DNA of 64,000 nucleotides from Halichondria panicea. Its lineage: Eukaryota > Porifera > Demospongiae > Suberitida > Halichondriidae. Both the position numbers and the translations under genes were made by a program. Where the stretch lies: contig NC_087386.1 of the NCBI RefSeq assembly GCF_963675165.1, forward strand, positions 3,850,169-3,914,168, in the 5' to 3' direction. Shown one piece after another: positions 1 through 12,989 of this stretch. How positions within the stretch are numbered: the first letter of the stretch is position 1; each line of letters begins with the position of its first letter. The notes beneath the pieces were generated by a model, which did not search any database, had not been told where the DNA came from, and was given only the letters and a program-made list of their open reading frames with translations.

Positions 1-1397
1 CCAGAGACCTGTCAATCAAGATCCTCTCAACTTCACCAGAGCACTTGGACAGTACAAACGTGATCAGGATACCATTCTCAAGTAGCAACTGTACAATAAT
101 TATCAAATAAAGTGCAAATTGTTTTTTGATTATGAACACCCATGAACAACAATAATTATTACACGCACATGTTGATATAATTACGTTCCCACTACAATGG
201 ACGATGAACAAGAGAATAGCTCCAACACACACTATTGCAGCAACTTACAAGGCAGTGTCTGTGAGTTTTCCAACTGACTGCCACTGCTCTATGTGCAGAC
301 ATCATCTCCTGCGAGAAATAATTCCGCTATAATTATACAGACTTATATCACGTTGCAGGGTGTCATACAGGATTTTGAAGTAGAGGGGGGAAATGAGAAA
401 AGTAACCAGAAAATGTTGCTAAAAAAAGGTCAACTGTTATTTCAATACCCAGCTATGGACACTCAGTCATAATTGAAAGGGGGGGGAAATTGGAGCTAGG
501 GGGGGGATATCCCCCCTTCCCCCCCCCCCCTGTATGACACCCTGCGTTGTCAAAGTATAAGCGTGTAATAAAAGCCATACAATCCCTTCAGTGTTATACT
601 ATTTTTATTGTACGGTCGCGTAGTCTCGAGGCATGATTTGATAAAGGGTTGTCATGATGTAATATTATAGCATGATAATTAATAATCCTCGTGTTTTATG
701 CAATATACAGGCAACTCGCCCTCATGCTTGTGCCTAGAGTGTATATTAATTTTCATAAAACACTCGGTCTCATGCTATATCTATTACATACAGCAGAGAG
801 TGCACTAAATGTACTACTGTATTACTAGAATGTTTTACGAGCATCAAACATAAGCGAATTTTTGCAAGTGTCGACCCACTTTTCCAAAATGAAAACATAT
901 TACTTGTATCTACTCTTTTGTATGACATCACAATATCTTTGCCAGAGTGCAAAACTTAGATTCAAAGGGTTCAAATTTTCTGATTTGGTTCATTCAATCG
1001 CAAAGGTTTTTGTTTTTTCACGTGCTAGTAATACGGTATATACCTCATACTCTCTAATAGCCTCCCTCAACTTGTCTGGCTTCTTATTATGTGGAGTCCA
1101 GGTCAGCCCTCTACCTGTAGTGTGTAATGTGCAGTATGCTCAGGATAATGATTGCTCTAAGAATAATATTATGTGTAGGAGTGTACTTACGACACACACA
1201 CAGTAATGCTTACATGTAACTAGATACACTACATGTATTATCAGGAGTGTATACACTCCTGGTATTGAAAAGGCGAAGAACAAAATAGAGAAGTGAGTCT
1301 ATCACCAGCAAAACTTTACTCTACCACAGTACGCATTCGTGAAGTAACATGTACTGGCTGACTCACCTTCCGCCCACTCTGTGCGACAAACCTCCAT
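1..1397 (-). CDS. Possible 5' exons of an unidentified divergent gene (partial)
   Basis: Three stretches on the minus strand look like exons. One begins with ATG at 1397 and encodes MEVCRTEWAEG before a GTGAGT donor near 1364. A second, near 245-297, encodes EQWQSVGKLTDTA between an AG acceptor and a GTAAGT donor. A third, 1-85, encodes LENGILITFVLSKCSGEVER and runs off the left edge. Exons one and two join in phase. Exon two to three does not join cleanly with the sites I chose. The start lies about 450 bp from the ABHD16A start on the opposite strand, so a shared promoter is possible. I do not recognise the protein. The call rests on splice sites and codon-like composition only. Confidence 0.3.
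355..545. mobile_element. MITE-like inverted repeat with poly-G/poly-C interior
   Basis: The left end reads GCAGGGTGTCATACAGG and the right end is its exact reverse complement. The interior carries long G and C runs (about 478-530) that could fold back on each other. There is no coding capacity. It is a small non-autonomous DNA-element candidate upstream of ABHD16A. Confidence 0.6.
815..1038. mobile_element. MITE-like element with TACYGTATTACTAG ends
   Basis: The ends are inverted copies of TACYGTATTACTAG. A second copy of the same family lies at 38573-38781 inside the oxygenase/F-box/ARP gene: both share GAATGTTTTRCGAGCATCAAACAT after the left end (broken here by one variable base) and a CGCAAAGGTTTTT stretch near the right end. 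The open frame across it (862-1206) is not a gene. Confidence 0.6.
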
Positions 1398-1847
1398 GGT
1401 GTCTCGATGATCGTGTTTATCCCTCCTCTTGTCATGGTACACATGTTTACCAATGTCACTACCTGTAGGTACGTACGTACGTACGTATGGTATAATAATT
1501 ATTTATGCCTTGCAGTTCATGAAAGGCATCTAAACGACAAGGAACAAGGAACATATCTATAATTTAATATACCTGAAGCTGTACCAGGAGAAAGTGCCTT
1601 CAAAGTCCAGAAATGAATGTGGCAGAGAAAAGTAGCCATCACTGCCAGCCAAAATTAAAAACACATAATTTTGGGTAAGAGGTCACTAGATCTACATGTC
1701 TCGGTTATTTCGCTATAGTCCTTGTATTAATCCTTTTTCTTTGGCTTTGTAGTATATTTACTGTACTGGTCTTGTGCAAACAAGATTGCTAATGTCAAAA
1801 GGTGGTGCTCTTGTTTATTAAAGGACATCTGAATTGCTTCAACTCTC

Positions 1848-2112
1848 ATGGACAACCTAAACAGGCTTCAACAGAGGAGTGGACCAAGGCAGTGGGCTTT
1901 TATTAGACTATTGCAGTGTATCCGAGGCCCTAGACTGAGGAGAATCGTAAACAGAGGGCAAGGAATAGAGGTACAGTCGTGTTTCACCACCTTGACCCAT
2001 TCACTCTACATGCATATGCTATACATGTACTTATATGCAGGGTGAAGGCTATGAACCAAACAAACTGGAGAAATATGCTGACAATGTGATATTAGCGGTG
2101 AGACACCATTAA

Positions 2113-2161
<49 letters not shown>

Positions 2162-5100
2162 CAGAACTGCTGGATATGCCCTATACCTTAATTGCCACCG
2201 TAACACTAACTATGCACACACGTGTACTCACGCTCGGTGGATTTTTGTGCAGGTTCGTGTGGTGTTTTCCCTTGCTCTGTACACTACTCCTCTCTACATG
2301 GTGTACTTCTTGTTGCGATATGGTGAGTCTCTATTCTTGAACATACAGTACAAGTAAAAGGAAAATGCGTTCATGATTATTGTCATAAATACTGTATATA
2401 GCGTAACTCATTAATATTTTGTGCTCACGTCTACACTCATGTGAATTAAGTCTGTTTTAAGCTGTATAATTATGTGTGTGTGTGTGTGTGTGTGTGTGCA
2501 GGATTCCCATCTCTCAATGGTGTGCTGTCTACTGCCAAGACGGTTGTTTTTGTCCCCATCTCGTTTTCGCTCGCCTATATTATCAGAGGTGAGCACATGC
2601 ATGCAATATTTATAGAAACCAGATATATAATTATGGTACATGTACTAGAAATGCTGAACAATATCACAGTCATGCTAATTGTAACTACACTTGTGCATGT
2701 ACATGTAGTCATAGGAACAACGGACGCAGCGAGCCATGATTCTAGCTATGTGGCCTAAGATATCATAGTAATTACCTATGTTTATTTCTTGTAGGAGTTG
2801 GTCGCTATAGGAACCCCACATACAGAGAATTCTTGACAACACTGAACTCTAGTGCTACAAACCAAGCTGACGTAAGACGTTTTAATTTACTCTCCATGTG
2901 CACCGAGTAATTACTGTGCATTAATTTGGTCCATTATTATATACTCACAGAGACAGGTAACCGGACTGGATGGCTATGACTTTGAGCTGAGTGGGCTTCC
3001 AGTCACATTTCGTCATGACATGTCATCTGTCAAGTGTGTTGCATAACTTTTTTGTACATGTTAATTTGTAATTAATGGGATTATGCATGTACATATATAT
3101 TCTTTGTCGGTTTGGTGTTCACAAGTGTATGTTCAAATTATTGTGCTGTTCCCACTAGACCTTTGCGACTGACGAGTTCTCGCAAGAAGGGGCTGATGGA
3201 GAAAATCACCAGTTTCCCTCTCTCATCTCTAAGGTACATTGTAGACACTGGGATCTACAATGTAGGGGAGCTTTACTCCTCTTAGCGACCACCCTGAATG
3301 GCGACCATTAATTTAGAAGCAAAAGGCTCTTGTCTAGATTTGTACATGTACATCAGTCATGTATAGTTATAACTGCATGTCCATAGTAGAGAGAGAGAGA
3401 TCAGAGATCAAAGTTATAATTATATTACTATACATGTACCCTTGGCGTCACTAATAGTCATTTGGCTCCATCCACAATGCTGGCTTGTGCAGTTTTTGTA
3501 CATAGTATTTATTAGTTATGCCTCGATGCGCATGCGCAAGCGAGGTATACGGTAGTGTGTGTGTGTAGGCTGCTACAGCTGCTCAAGGATCAATCAAGTG
3601 TGAGTAAGAGTTTCTATAGTAGTCATGTTTACTTGGATTTTAATTTGTGGATTTGCAAAATAATGCTTTGTTCTCGAGTTATGCCTACTTGAAATGCCAT
3701 TGCAGCCTTTTCAGAATAGTGCATAGCAAAACTTGTCCATGGAGTGTTGCTACTCTACTTAGTAGTTAGCTCTGCACTAGAAAGCTAGCTATTGGTAGCT
3801 GCAACAGTGAGACGAGAGCTGCAAGGCTCTGCACTGATGCAGCCATTAATTTTAGGCATAAACGTTTGGCATCAATCGTTTTTAACAACAATCATGATCG
3901 ATCATTACCCACTCATTGACTTTCCCTATGATTCTGGATTTCTGATTCTGGATTCTGTCTTGTGCAGCAAAATTAATCTTTTTATGCTCATCAAATCATG
4001 ATAAATTATAATGTGTTTATGTTATGTAGCTTTGGCACCTCCACTGAGGCATCAGCACCCGCGGTGCTTTCATTCTCAAAGCTTAAGCGGGCAATTACGA
4101 AGCCCTTTAATATTTTGTCTTCATTGTGCTTTATTATTTTCGTTGTGTTGTCCACAAACATGGCTTGTCTGTTGAATGCACCCACCCACACTTTCAATCC
4201 ATTAATCATTAGGTGGGTGTCTGCTCATCTCGTTGGTAGGAGGCTAATTTACCCAGGCTCTCTTGGTCTCTTCAATGCCGCCGTATGTAAGTGAAGTGTT
4301 TAGTAGTGAAGTGTTCAACTTTAGCTTATTCTTGGTACATTGACTGTCTTCAACTTTATATTTTATTTGCAGCGACAGCCCTCTCTGTGGGAAGGACAAA
4401 AATGAAGCGAATCGTATGTGTACCTTGACTGCATGTGACACTGTGCATGTACACGTAGCTACTGTACTTCTGTAGTGTAATGCTCTGCATAATTGAAGGC
4501 CTCCGGTAAAAAACAGTGATAAAACACATTCCGTAGATATCGAGAAAACAGAAGTCGAAGGTTGCGACCAATAATTGATTGCGACCTTTGACCTTTATAA
4601 AAAGTCATAACTTTATAGCTAGTTAGTTGCTTTTAACTGTCCATATTGTAGCTTGAGCTTCTTTGATCTGTGCAGAGTAAGTTAGTGCAGTAATCTTGAT
4701 TTTGTCTGAAAAATTATTGTTTAATAGCCCTTCTTTTCCGGAGCCCTTCAATTACCTATTATAGACGGTAGTAATTTTGCCAGATTTTTCTTTGTTTTTA
4801 GGGTACTAATTTTAGCAGATTTGTAGCAAATTCATTACCACAATAATTATTATTATTAGTCAAGGATGTACAAGTATGAGTTTTAAGGTTGAATGGAAAG
4901 TTTGGAGTCGGATACAGATGAAAAAAGGGCTAGCTTGCTTAGCATACTCTCAAAAGTACATTACCAAGGGCGTATGAAGAGAAAAGGGCATACAACTCAC
5001 AATGTATACCGTGTATGCGTCGTATTATTGATGAGTCAGCAGGATATGCTATATTTAGCCATGATTTAACCAACCGCCCACTAGGGAATAAAGGCTATAG

Positions 5101-8100
5101 TCAGAGTATAAAGTGCATGTGCAATACATTATTTACACCTAAACCCCCGCCCATTTGTAATACGATAGATTGTAGTTGCATGCCCTCTTCTCTTCATACG
5201 CCTTAGCCTCCTTCACCGGCCTTCATAGAAAAGAAGGCCTGCTATCGACTGCTTGCGCATGCGCAAGGATATTTTTTCCCGTAAAATTTCCTTTGGATTC
5301 ATCAGAGAAAATATCCTAAAAGTCATACACAGAGCTATATAGCTAGCTAGCTAGAGACAGAGCTGTGTAGGAGGTTTGTTGTACAGCTATTTTCTTCTGC
5401 AGTAGCAGTAGTATAGTAGACTTTCACCAAAGTTAGTGTTAAATTAATGGGCGTGGCCTGTCCATATAGGCTCTTGTCAGCTTTCACTCCGTTCAGACGA
5501 TCGTCATCCACACTGTTGCAGGCTGTGAGTCTTTTGTTAACATAGCAGGCTAAGGGTAGCTATCAGAGAATGCTATCCGATGGGCTAGAAACCTTCAATC
5601 AAACTTTGTATCTACTTCCTTCAATCCAATTCCGTTCGTTGTGATGTCATAGTTTTACTGAGCATATACGATGTTATCCAAAGCCCCCAGATACCGGGGG
5701 GATATTAGCGCATGCACAGGCCCACTTCGTGGGAAGTGCGGCCTGGGATCGAGGCTACATACGCCCTTGACATTAAAAGTACATTAAAAGAAGAAAAAAT
5801 GTTTTTTTTTTATTAAATGTTTTTTATTGCGTTTTATTATTAGCACGACTTAATTTAGCGTTTATTACAAATTCACTAAAATTAGTACCCGTTTATAATA
5901 CGGTATGTACATGTATACACATTGTACACATGTTGTATCAAACATTCACTTAGGCACTGACATCTAGGTTGCATGTCGTTACTTTTGTACATGTGTTGTA
6001 CATGTTGTGTGATATCTTGGCTCTCCTTCTCTACAGCACAACAGTATTCGTTCTCGGCTGCTTGCTGTGGATGGTAATACCATTGACTGTATGTTTGTGG
6101 ACCGCAGGGGCTCTCCAGACATCACTGCTAAAGGCAACAAGCTGGTCATATGTTGCGAGGGAAATGCTGCATTCTATGAGCTAGGCATGATGGAGATTCC
6201 TCTCACCTGTGAGTGCATTTTCCATGATCAGGTTGCCGTGTTGGCCAGTACAGGAAAACCCACCTTTCAATGTTGTTGCTGTAGCAATACACAATGAAAT
6301 CTACATATGTACATTTCATTGTGTATTCATGTGTGGGTAAAATCATCCGCAGTGTATATGCCTATTGTGTACTAGAATGATAATTAAGAACACACTACCT
6401 ACCGTAGAAACTGGATTATTAGCGCTTACTCAACTATAAGCGTATCTTTATTTTAAGCGCATGCTCAACTGCAGGCTTTTTGTACTCCAATTGAAGCGCT
6501 TTTCCAATTGTGCGAAGGATAACATTTAGAATTGATTTTGTTTATCTATGAGCTAGCTAGCTTGTACAGTGCATGCTAGCTATGTTATAGCTGGTGAAAT
6601 CTATCTGGAAGGACTCTCTGGGCATGCTGTTACCTTGTTTGATCATGCTGAGAGAATGTGAGACATGGATGAGGTCCTTTTGTTCCAGTTCCTGGTCAAT
6701 ACATTATAATAATATAAATTTATAATAATTAAGCGTATAGAACTCTGCTATTGACCCCATGAGCATATGCGCTAATAATCCAATTTCTATGGTATTGCAA
6801 ATGAAGATCTCTAAGAATTTCATTACTGTATCTAAACAAAGACTCTACGTCTTGTAGACCGAACATTTTCAACGTTTTGTCAGAATTATTTTTCCGCAAA
6901 TTAAGCGTTGTTGTTGATACGTCTATCTGAAACACCAATATTGTTTCTCCTGCAGGTGGCTACTCTGCCTTAGGATGGAATCACCCTGGATTCGGTGACT
7001 CTTCAGTGAGTTGCTTGTTTAGGTTACCCATACAATACTACATGTGTACGCTACTTACATGTATAACTTTTGTACATGAGCTTCTAATGGTTGTGTGGTA
7101 TTAATACTGCGTTTGAAAGTGCTTAGTTAATACATGTTATCGTGGAGTAGTACAAGTCCTTGTACATGTATACTTAAGGGGTGCTTCATTGTTGACACAG
7201 GGCCTTCCATTTCCTGCCCAAGAGTTGAACGCCATTGATGTAGTGGTGAGATATGCTGTTACTAAGCTCGGCTTTGCTTTTGAGGACATTGTACTCTATG
7301 CCTGGTCCATTGGTGAGTCTCTTCTTTAACTAATTACTAACGCTGTGTTTGAGAGTTTTATACGTGTGGTGATTCTGTACATATAAGATGAATTTGCTTG
7401 GATTAATGTTCCATGTGGTCTCATAAGTGTAGTATAAGTTGTTTACCTGCTGCCTGAATAGCGTCGTCCCCACGCCCACTTCCTCTGAGAGATATTTATT
7501 CCCCAGAAAGTGGAAAATTCGGATAACATTGTGTATTATGGTCAGTAAACCACTGCAGCATCAAGAGAGTTTTATATCGTAATTATGTGTTATAATTATA
7601 ATTACTGTACCGAAAAAAACAGTTTTCGAATTTTTTACCCCATGAAAATTACCCGCTATATGTACTGATTTTGTGCACATTGATTTGTTGCCTAGAAACA
7701 GGGAGCTTTTGACCACTGATTTGTGTACATTAATTACCCAGTTGCCTGGAAACCAGACAGTGTCCTTTGAGCTTTGACCACACTTAACCTACAGTGCCAG
7801 TGCTCTGGTATTCTTGCAACAAGTTTCCAGGCAACTCAGCAATAACTGGCTAGGGCATATGAACTGTACATGGATCTTTATGTGGTCTGAATCAAACCTA
7901 AGCTTTTAATTAACCCGAGGTTGCGACTCGGGATATAATAGTCGGCCTGTCTGTCTGTTTGTCGTTTTGTGTATTTTGAGTCTACTCACCTGGTTGTGAT
8001 TTTGTACCATGGTCATGATGGATAGCCTCCACACAACAAGGTAGTAGTTTTAAATTTGTAGATTTTAATGTAAGCTTTGTTGTCGAATACAAGTAAAAAT

Positions 8101-11100
8101 GAGCAAAAGCTAAGAAGCTAAGAAGCTTGAAGCTGCATGTTGGCCTATATGTACACGTAGCTGTAGACTACACTAAACCCTAAGTTAACGCCGAGAGTTT
8201 GCACTTAAGGTTAGGGTATTGTGTTTCGCCCCTGCGATATTTACGGAGTATGAATATCATTATCGCTATGTTTTTAGTGTAGCACCAGACAAGTTGTACT
8301 GGAGTTTTCTTGCGTCAATTTTTAGCATAGATAAACCCGGGAATCTTCAACTGAGGGCTCTATCCAATTAAATAAAGGTAGGGGCAGGGCCAGACGAAGA
8401 GAAATTAAAAAAAAAGTCAATCCAGTTGGAGCTAGCCTCCTGTTTATCGGAAGATCAAGCGTATTTTTAGATACTTACCGTCTACTCTTAGCTTTTACTC
8501 GCCCGTATGAAGTTTTACAACGAATATCTCTTCATCTGGCCCTCTGGAAGGTACTTAGCTACATATAGATACCAATAAAGCTTGCTGAAAGTACTTACTG
8601 CTCTTATAAATTGACGCAAAAAATAGTCTATATACTTGCGGTTTTGATGCCCACTTTTCTCATTCATACATCTTCATAATCATGGTATTCTTACACAAAA
8701 CAATAGCAATAGAGTTGATAATCATACAATATAAGTACAGCAGACTTCTTTGAACCTGCAAGAGAGAAAAAGCTGACAGAATTAAACTCATGAATATTCA
8801 TGAGTGATCACACCTTAAGTGCTCTAGTTTGAGCAGTTTTGACACTTTGTAAAGTAAATTGTGAATTGCCTTTAATTGGGATTTCGAAAAAAAAAAGAAG
8901 CTGGATTGCGTCTGTGGAAGGGGGTTTCGGCCGGGAATTGAACCCGGATTGATTGAGTGAGAGTCAAATACATTACCATTATGTGAACGAAGTATCCACA
9001 TGACTTAGCCAGCAGTTAAGCACTCTAATTTCACCATCTTATACCGAAGTCTGCTCATGTGTGAAATTATGTGCACGTATGTTTGTTGTGTATTTATAAC
9101 TGGCAGTTGCACTAATAACATTCGTCACCTCCTAATTTGGTATGAAGTCTTAGACCCATTGCTGAATGTATCCAGGAATCAAATCTATTGAGTATTTGTC
9201 TTGAGCATTACAGGATTGGGATATTAATTGGGTTGCATCTATCAGGGTTTCACCTGGGAAATAAACCAGGATTTTTGAGCCCCAGTTAAAAATCATTATT
9301 TACAAGGCAATTTATGTACATTTTCTTTTTGTCAACAACTTATCAATCCGGAATTCTACTTTCAACTGATTTTTGTGTGCACCTTTGCATTTAAATTTTT
9401 TTTATTTCTCAATGAGTTCATGCTACCTCCTTGTTTGGTGATGTGAAGTTGCATTGCTTGTGAATACATGTACATGAACTCACACGAATCCCTGTGCAGG
9501 AGGTTTCTCTGCATCTTGTGCTGCCATGAGTTATCCTGACATCGGAGCAGTAGTGAGTTACTGGGCTGACTATAAGCACTGCATTCCAGTATGGCATAAT
9601 TGTTTTTTTAGGTAGGGTACATGTATAGAGTATGGCCACAACTGCATGTAGGTTTAGTGTAATTCCGGGTCCCCTAATAAATTCCTGGTCTATTTCTTAT
9701 GTGACCAATATTGATGGTGAGGAAGATAATTATAACAGCTATAGGTCCGTAGCTGCTGATTGCAGCCTGACTAAGTTTTTATCTATTTAGGTCATAGACG
9801 CTTCATTTGATGAGTTGTTCCCTCTTGTGGGTACAAGGATTCATCCACGTCTGCGTGAGTGAAATCTGACAAATTATGTATAATCCTGGATCAGTATTGT
9901 TAATTTTTATATCTGCATGACATATCTGCATGACTTCCATTTTTGCAGACTGGATTGCCGGAGGAATGGTAAAGGAGTACTACGACCTTAACATTGCAGA
10001 ACAACTCTCAAGGTAAGGAATGCATGCAGAATCGATGCTCACAATAATTATGTCCACAGTACATTACATGTATGACTAACTATTGTGAACTATTGTGAGC
10101 ATGTTGTTTTTCCTGTTGTGCAGGTATCATGGCCCAATGCTAATCATTAGGAGAATTGGTGACGAGATGATGTCAGAGTGAGTAATGCACTATAGCACAC
10201 TATAGCACACTCAGTCTGTGTATATACACGGGTTTGCAATACTATTATAGGATATCCAAGCGTAATTATATTTCGTGCATATCAAAAGAGTGTCAAGACC
10301 AGCACAAATATTTTTCTATCCAAGCGTAATTATATTTCGTGCATATCAAAAGAGTGTCAAGACCAGCATGAATATTTTTCCTCAGGAGAGGCCTGCTCTC
10401 GACCAATAGGGGAAATTATCTGCTGATAAAGATACTACAGACCAGGTCAGTATAGAACCAACCATAGGGGTGCATGTATGTACATGCAGTGTAAGTCGAT
10501 CCTACCTCCTATAGGCCAATTGGGTACGCATTGTAATTAGCGTGTGCCAAGCAATATTATTCACTCCGTTCTTTCTTCTTTTTTGTAGGTATCCACTCAT
10601 AGTTACCGAGGAAACACTTCCCATTTTGTGGCAGTGGCTGGAAAAAGAAGAGGAAACAGAGAGGAGTGAGTTTTAGATGTCATGTATAGACTAGCATCAT
10701 GTTATGTTGGGACGCCTTTGATCGTATGTTATAATCTAGCCCGGAGGCCTGCTATTGACTGGAAGCCTGTTTGCACATAATTATGCAAACTTATTTGCAA
10801 AATGTACTGTCATCACAAAAGAAAAATTAATATCCTGAATAAAATAATAATTATACAGACAAAGAATACACAAGTCAGTGTCAGCTTTTATGGTCATCCA
10901 CACTGTTAATTGTTGTAAGCAGATGTGAGTCTTTTGTTAGCATAGCTAAGAGTTGTAAGTTATCAGAGTATGGCTTGACAATGGAGTTGCTACTACTAGA
11001 TTACCACTTTTGTATGTTTGGACTTCATTGTTTTACATCATTACGCTATTATCTGAGTAAAGTAATAGTTAGCTAGTGCATGCGTAAGCAATCAATACCA

Positions 11101-12021
11101 GGCTGTTTTCCTTTGATCATGCAAGGAGCCGAAGTGGGTGTGGGGACGAGGCTAGTTACACTAGAGTCTTAAGACCCATTTCCCCATCCCGCTGACACCA
11201 GCAGCCAGCCTTCTTGTGGACTCATACATGCATGTACATATTGCTTATCACAAAAACAACTAACAACACTACCAAATGTAATACTAGTAATTGTCTATAC
11301 TGCATGGTAGGATAATTATATTTACGAGAAAGGTGGTTTCATGCTCTGTCCTTAGCACGAATCTGTCATTCCATAATCTTTCTCACTGACCATGAAGTGT
11401 ACGTATCACGAATGCATTTTCTACTCCATTTGTGATATAGGTCTTGTAACCTTGAGAGTAAATCCAGCCCTCTGTTCAAGGCAGCTGCAACTTTACATGG
11501 CTGACAATGGGCCAAAGTATCCGTGGACTATTGGTGAGTGGGATAGCCAAGTGAAAGAATTGAACTCCTTAGCAAATGTGTGGTTGTAGAGTATTCCACA
11601 CATTATCTTACACATACATGTGTGTTACGGTAACGCTACATGTACGTATTTCATCTTCAGGGAACATGCTGTCACTAGACCAGAAGAAGGAAATGTTACT
11701 TTTTTTGGTACGTAATACATCGTATAACGATGCATGTGCATGTACATAGTACAGAATATTGAAGCCAAAAGAAAAAATGCATTGTACATGTACGATTCTG
11801 TTCAAATTTCACTTACCACTACACGTAATTAATTTGCGCCAGATGGTAATAATGACTACATGTTAAGTTGTAAGTTTCTAAGCTATATTTCTAAGCTATC
11901 TCTTAATTTCCATCATGTGCAGGCTGGGCAGTACATGAGTAATTTCGATGCTACACATAACGTGGGACTTCCACCAGACTTCTTTAGAGTGCCCAGTGCG
12001 GGCAACTTTAGCCTCAACTAG
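1848..12021 (+). CDS. ABHD16A: ABHD16A-like phosphatidylserine lipase / monoacylglycerol hydrolase
   Basis: Twenty-one phase-consistent exons encode about 543 aa (human 558): 1848-1970, 2041-2097, 2253-2322, 2502-2588, 2795-2871, 2951-3033, 3159-3233, 4213-4286, 4373-4413, 6037-6208, 6956-7005, 7201-7312, 9500-9552, 9791-9854, 9949-10012, 10124-10177, 10386-10445, 10589-10665, 11441-11533, 11661-11707 and 11923-12021. The family is an ER-membrane alpha/beta hydrolase that makes lysophosphatidylserine. Two hydrophobic segments near residues 60-110 are the expected membrane anchors. Diagnostic stretches are DGNTIDCMFVDRRGS, VICCEGNAAFYE, LGWNHPGFGDSS and the nucleophile elbow YAWSIGGFSA. The Asp is in RRIGDEMM and the His in FDATHNVGLPP. 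All catalytic residues are present and no breaks were seen. Introns hold several repeats and a tRNA-like sequence. The start is the first Met of the exon matching the family N-terminus. Confidence 0.93.
2116..2160. repeat. (CA)n microsatellite in an ABHD16A intron
   Basis: An uninterrupted CA dinucleotide run lies in the intron after exon 2. A shorter TG run lies at 2473-2499 directly before the acceptor of exon 4, where it serves as part of the 3' splice-site tract. Confidence 0.95.
3517..4075 (+). repeat. Interspersed repeat R1, full copy (about 550 bp)
   Basis: It begins TATGCCTCGATGCGCATGCG with a palindromic GCGCATGCGC core and a TATACGGTAGTGTGTG follow-on. It ends in GGCACCTCCACTGAGGCATC plus a small AGCACC/GGTGCT hairpin. 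The outer TGCCTCRGTG and CACYGAGGCA are inverted. Other copies lie at 46389-46905 (+), 53885-54300 (-), 24495-24945 (- strand, 5' part diverged) and 31073-31232 (+, truncated). No protein is encoded. It is probably a non-autonomous DNA or Helitron-like family. Confidence 0.7.
4762..5903. mobile_element. Inverted-repeat element R2 in an ABHD16A intron
   Basis: The left end (TATAGACGGTAGTAATTTTG) and right end (near 5880-5900, ACTAAAATTAGTACCCGTTT) are inverted relatives. The same ends bound a shorter copy at 17829-18068, with the shared inner motif GATTTGTAGCAAATTCATTA. No intact ORF was found. It contains smaller inverted segments, including a GAAGAGAAAAGGGC / CCTCTTCTCTTC pair. Confidence 0.55.
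6400..6793. mobile_element. MITE-like element with TACCGTAGAAACTGG ends
   Basis: The left end TACCGTAGAAACTGGATTAT and a diverged inverted right end (ATAATCCAATTTCTATGGTA) bound about 390 bp with no coding capacity. Both ends carry a GCGCTTA/GCGCTAAT stretch inside. It lies in the intron before the exon encoding GYSALGWNHPGF of ABHD16A and is one of several local elements with TACCGTA-type termini. Confidence 0.55.
8923..8998 (-). pseudogene. tRNA-Glu(CTC)-like sequence, degenerate (tRNA pseudogene or SINE head)
   Basis: On the minus strand there is a canonical T arm (CCGGG TTCAATT CCCGG). Upstream is an anticodon loop CTCTCAC, identical to that of tRNA-Glu(CTC), on a weak TTGA/TCAA stem. 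The A-box-like region (CATAATGGTAATG) and acceptor stem are degenerate, and the 5' and 3' acceptor strands do not pair well. A run of ten T follows about 30 bp downstream. It lies in an ABHD16A intron, antisense to the gene. A functional tRNA is unlikely. A tRNA-derived SINE is an alternative. Confidence 0.5.
10250..10380. repeat. Two-copy tandem duplication (about 66 bp unit)
   Basis: The unit starting TATCCAAGCGTAATTATATT is repeated twice head to tail in the ABHD16A intron immediately upstream of the exon at 10386. The two copies differ at only a few bases (CACAAATATTTTTC against CATGAATATTTTTC). The second copy abuts the acceptor site. Confidence 0.85.
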
Positions 12022-12989
12022 ACGTATTGAATTTTTGGATTTGATATTTGATTTGTGGTGTCAATTGCAATTGCTTGCTGATGAAATTGTTCTCTATACA
12101 TGTAGTTGCACAACTGAAAAAATTAATGTGGTATTTTTATTCACAAACCGCACAAGACAGAACTACATAATACAAAACTGAATGTAAAGGTGGTACCACT
12201 GTTTATTGTGCGTGTACAGTAGACTCTCTGAAGTACGGCCACCTTGCATACTCTCAAAAAACGATTTCTGTACAGTCTATAACAAAACGCACAAATTAAG
12301 ACAACTATACCAATTGGGGCAGATTCATGAGCGAGCTCTCCAAGACTTTTAGGGAACCTGAACTCAAGCTTGAATCTAAACAATTATTGTGGGTGATAAA
12401 ATAATGATTTCTGTATGACTAGTTCTATCACATACTTGAGTCGTTCGGATGAACTGGAGGATCGAGCTAGGGGAATCATAATTATTATATTGTTATCGGC
12501 ATTCTCAAACGTAGGTATAATTATTTGTAAAGCAAAAAAACACTGCCATTAAAATATTTTTTCTGGATAATTATAGATGACCAGAAGACTACCTCTGTTA
12601 AGTATAATTATGTTGGATACAGATATAATTATATACAACTGGTTATTGAGTCGATCCACCTAGCTAGATGGTCATTAATTCCTTTGTATTATTACACTCA
12701 GCATTACACTGCCACACTCTGTAAAAACATATAGAATCAATGAAGGGGATCAAAAAGTGAATACATGCATCACTATAAAGAAAGAAAAATAGGTAAACTA
12801 TCAAGCAAAATTTGCCGAGGCCTACATGTCTAGCTAGGCTAACAGTAATTGCAAAAAACATAGAATAAATAAATTATTAGCAGCAGAAAATATATAGGTG
12901 GATCAAAAAGTGAGATAGTTAATAAGTAAACGACAGAGCAAAATCTGCCAAGGTCTACTAGCTAGGCTACCTAAGGTAGTTTATTTATT
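12022..12989. other. Convergent intergenic region, no gene seen
   Basis: This is AT-rich spacer between the 3' ends of ABHD16A and the GT92 gene. It holds an imperfect direct repeat of about 90 bp (about 12745-12845 and 12895-12975, both with GATCAAAAAGTGA and a CTAGCTAGGCTA end). No convincing exon was found on either strand. Confidence 0.6.

Noticed and set aside
862-1206. 114-codon frame upstream of ABHD16A
   Set aside because: Most of it lies in the MITE at 815-1038, with MITE terminal sequence translated.
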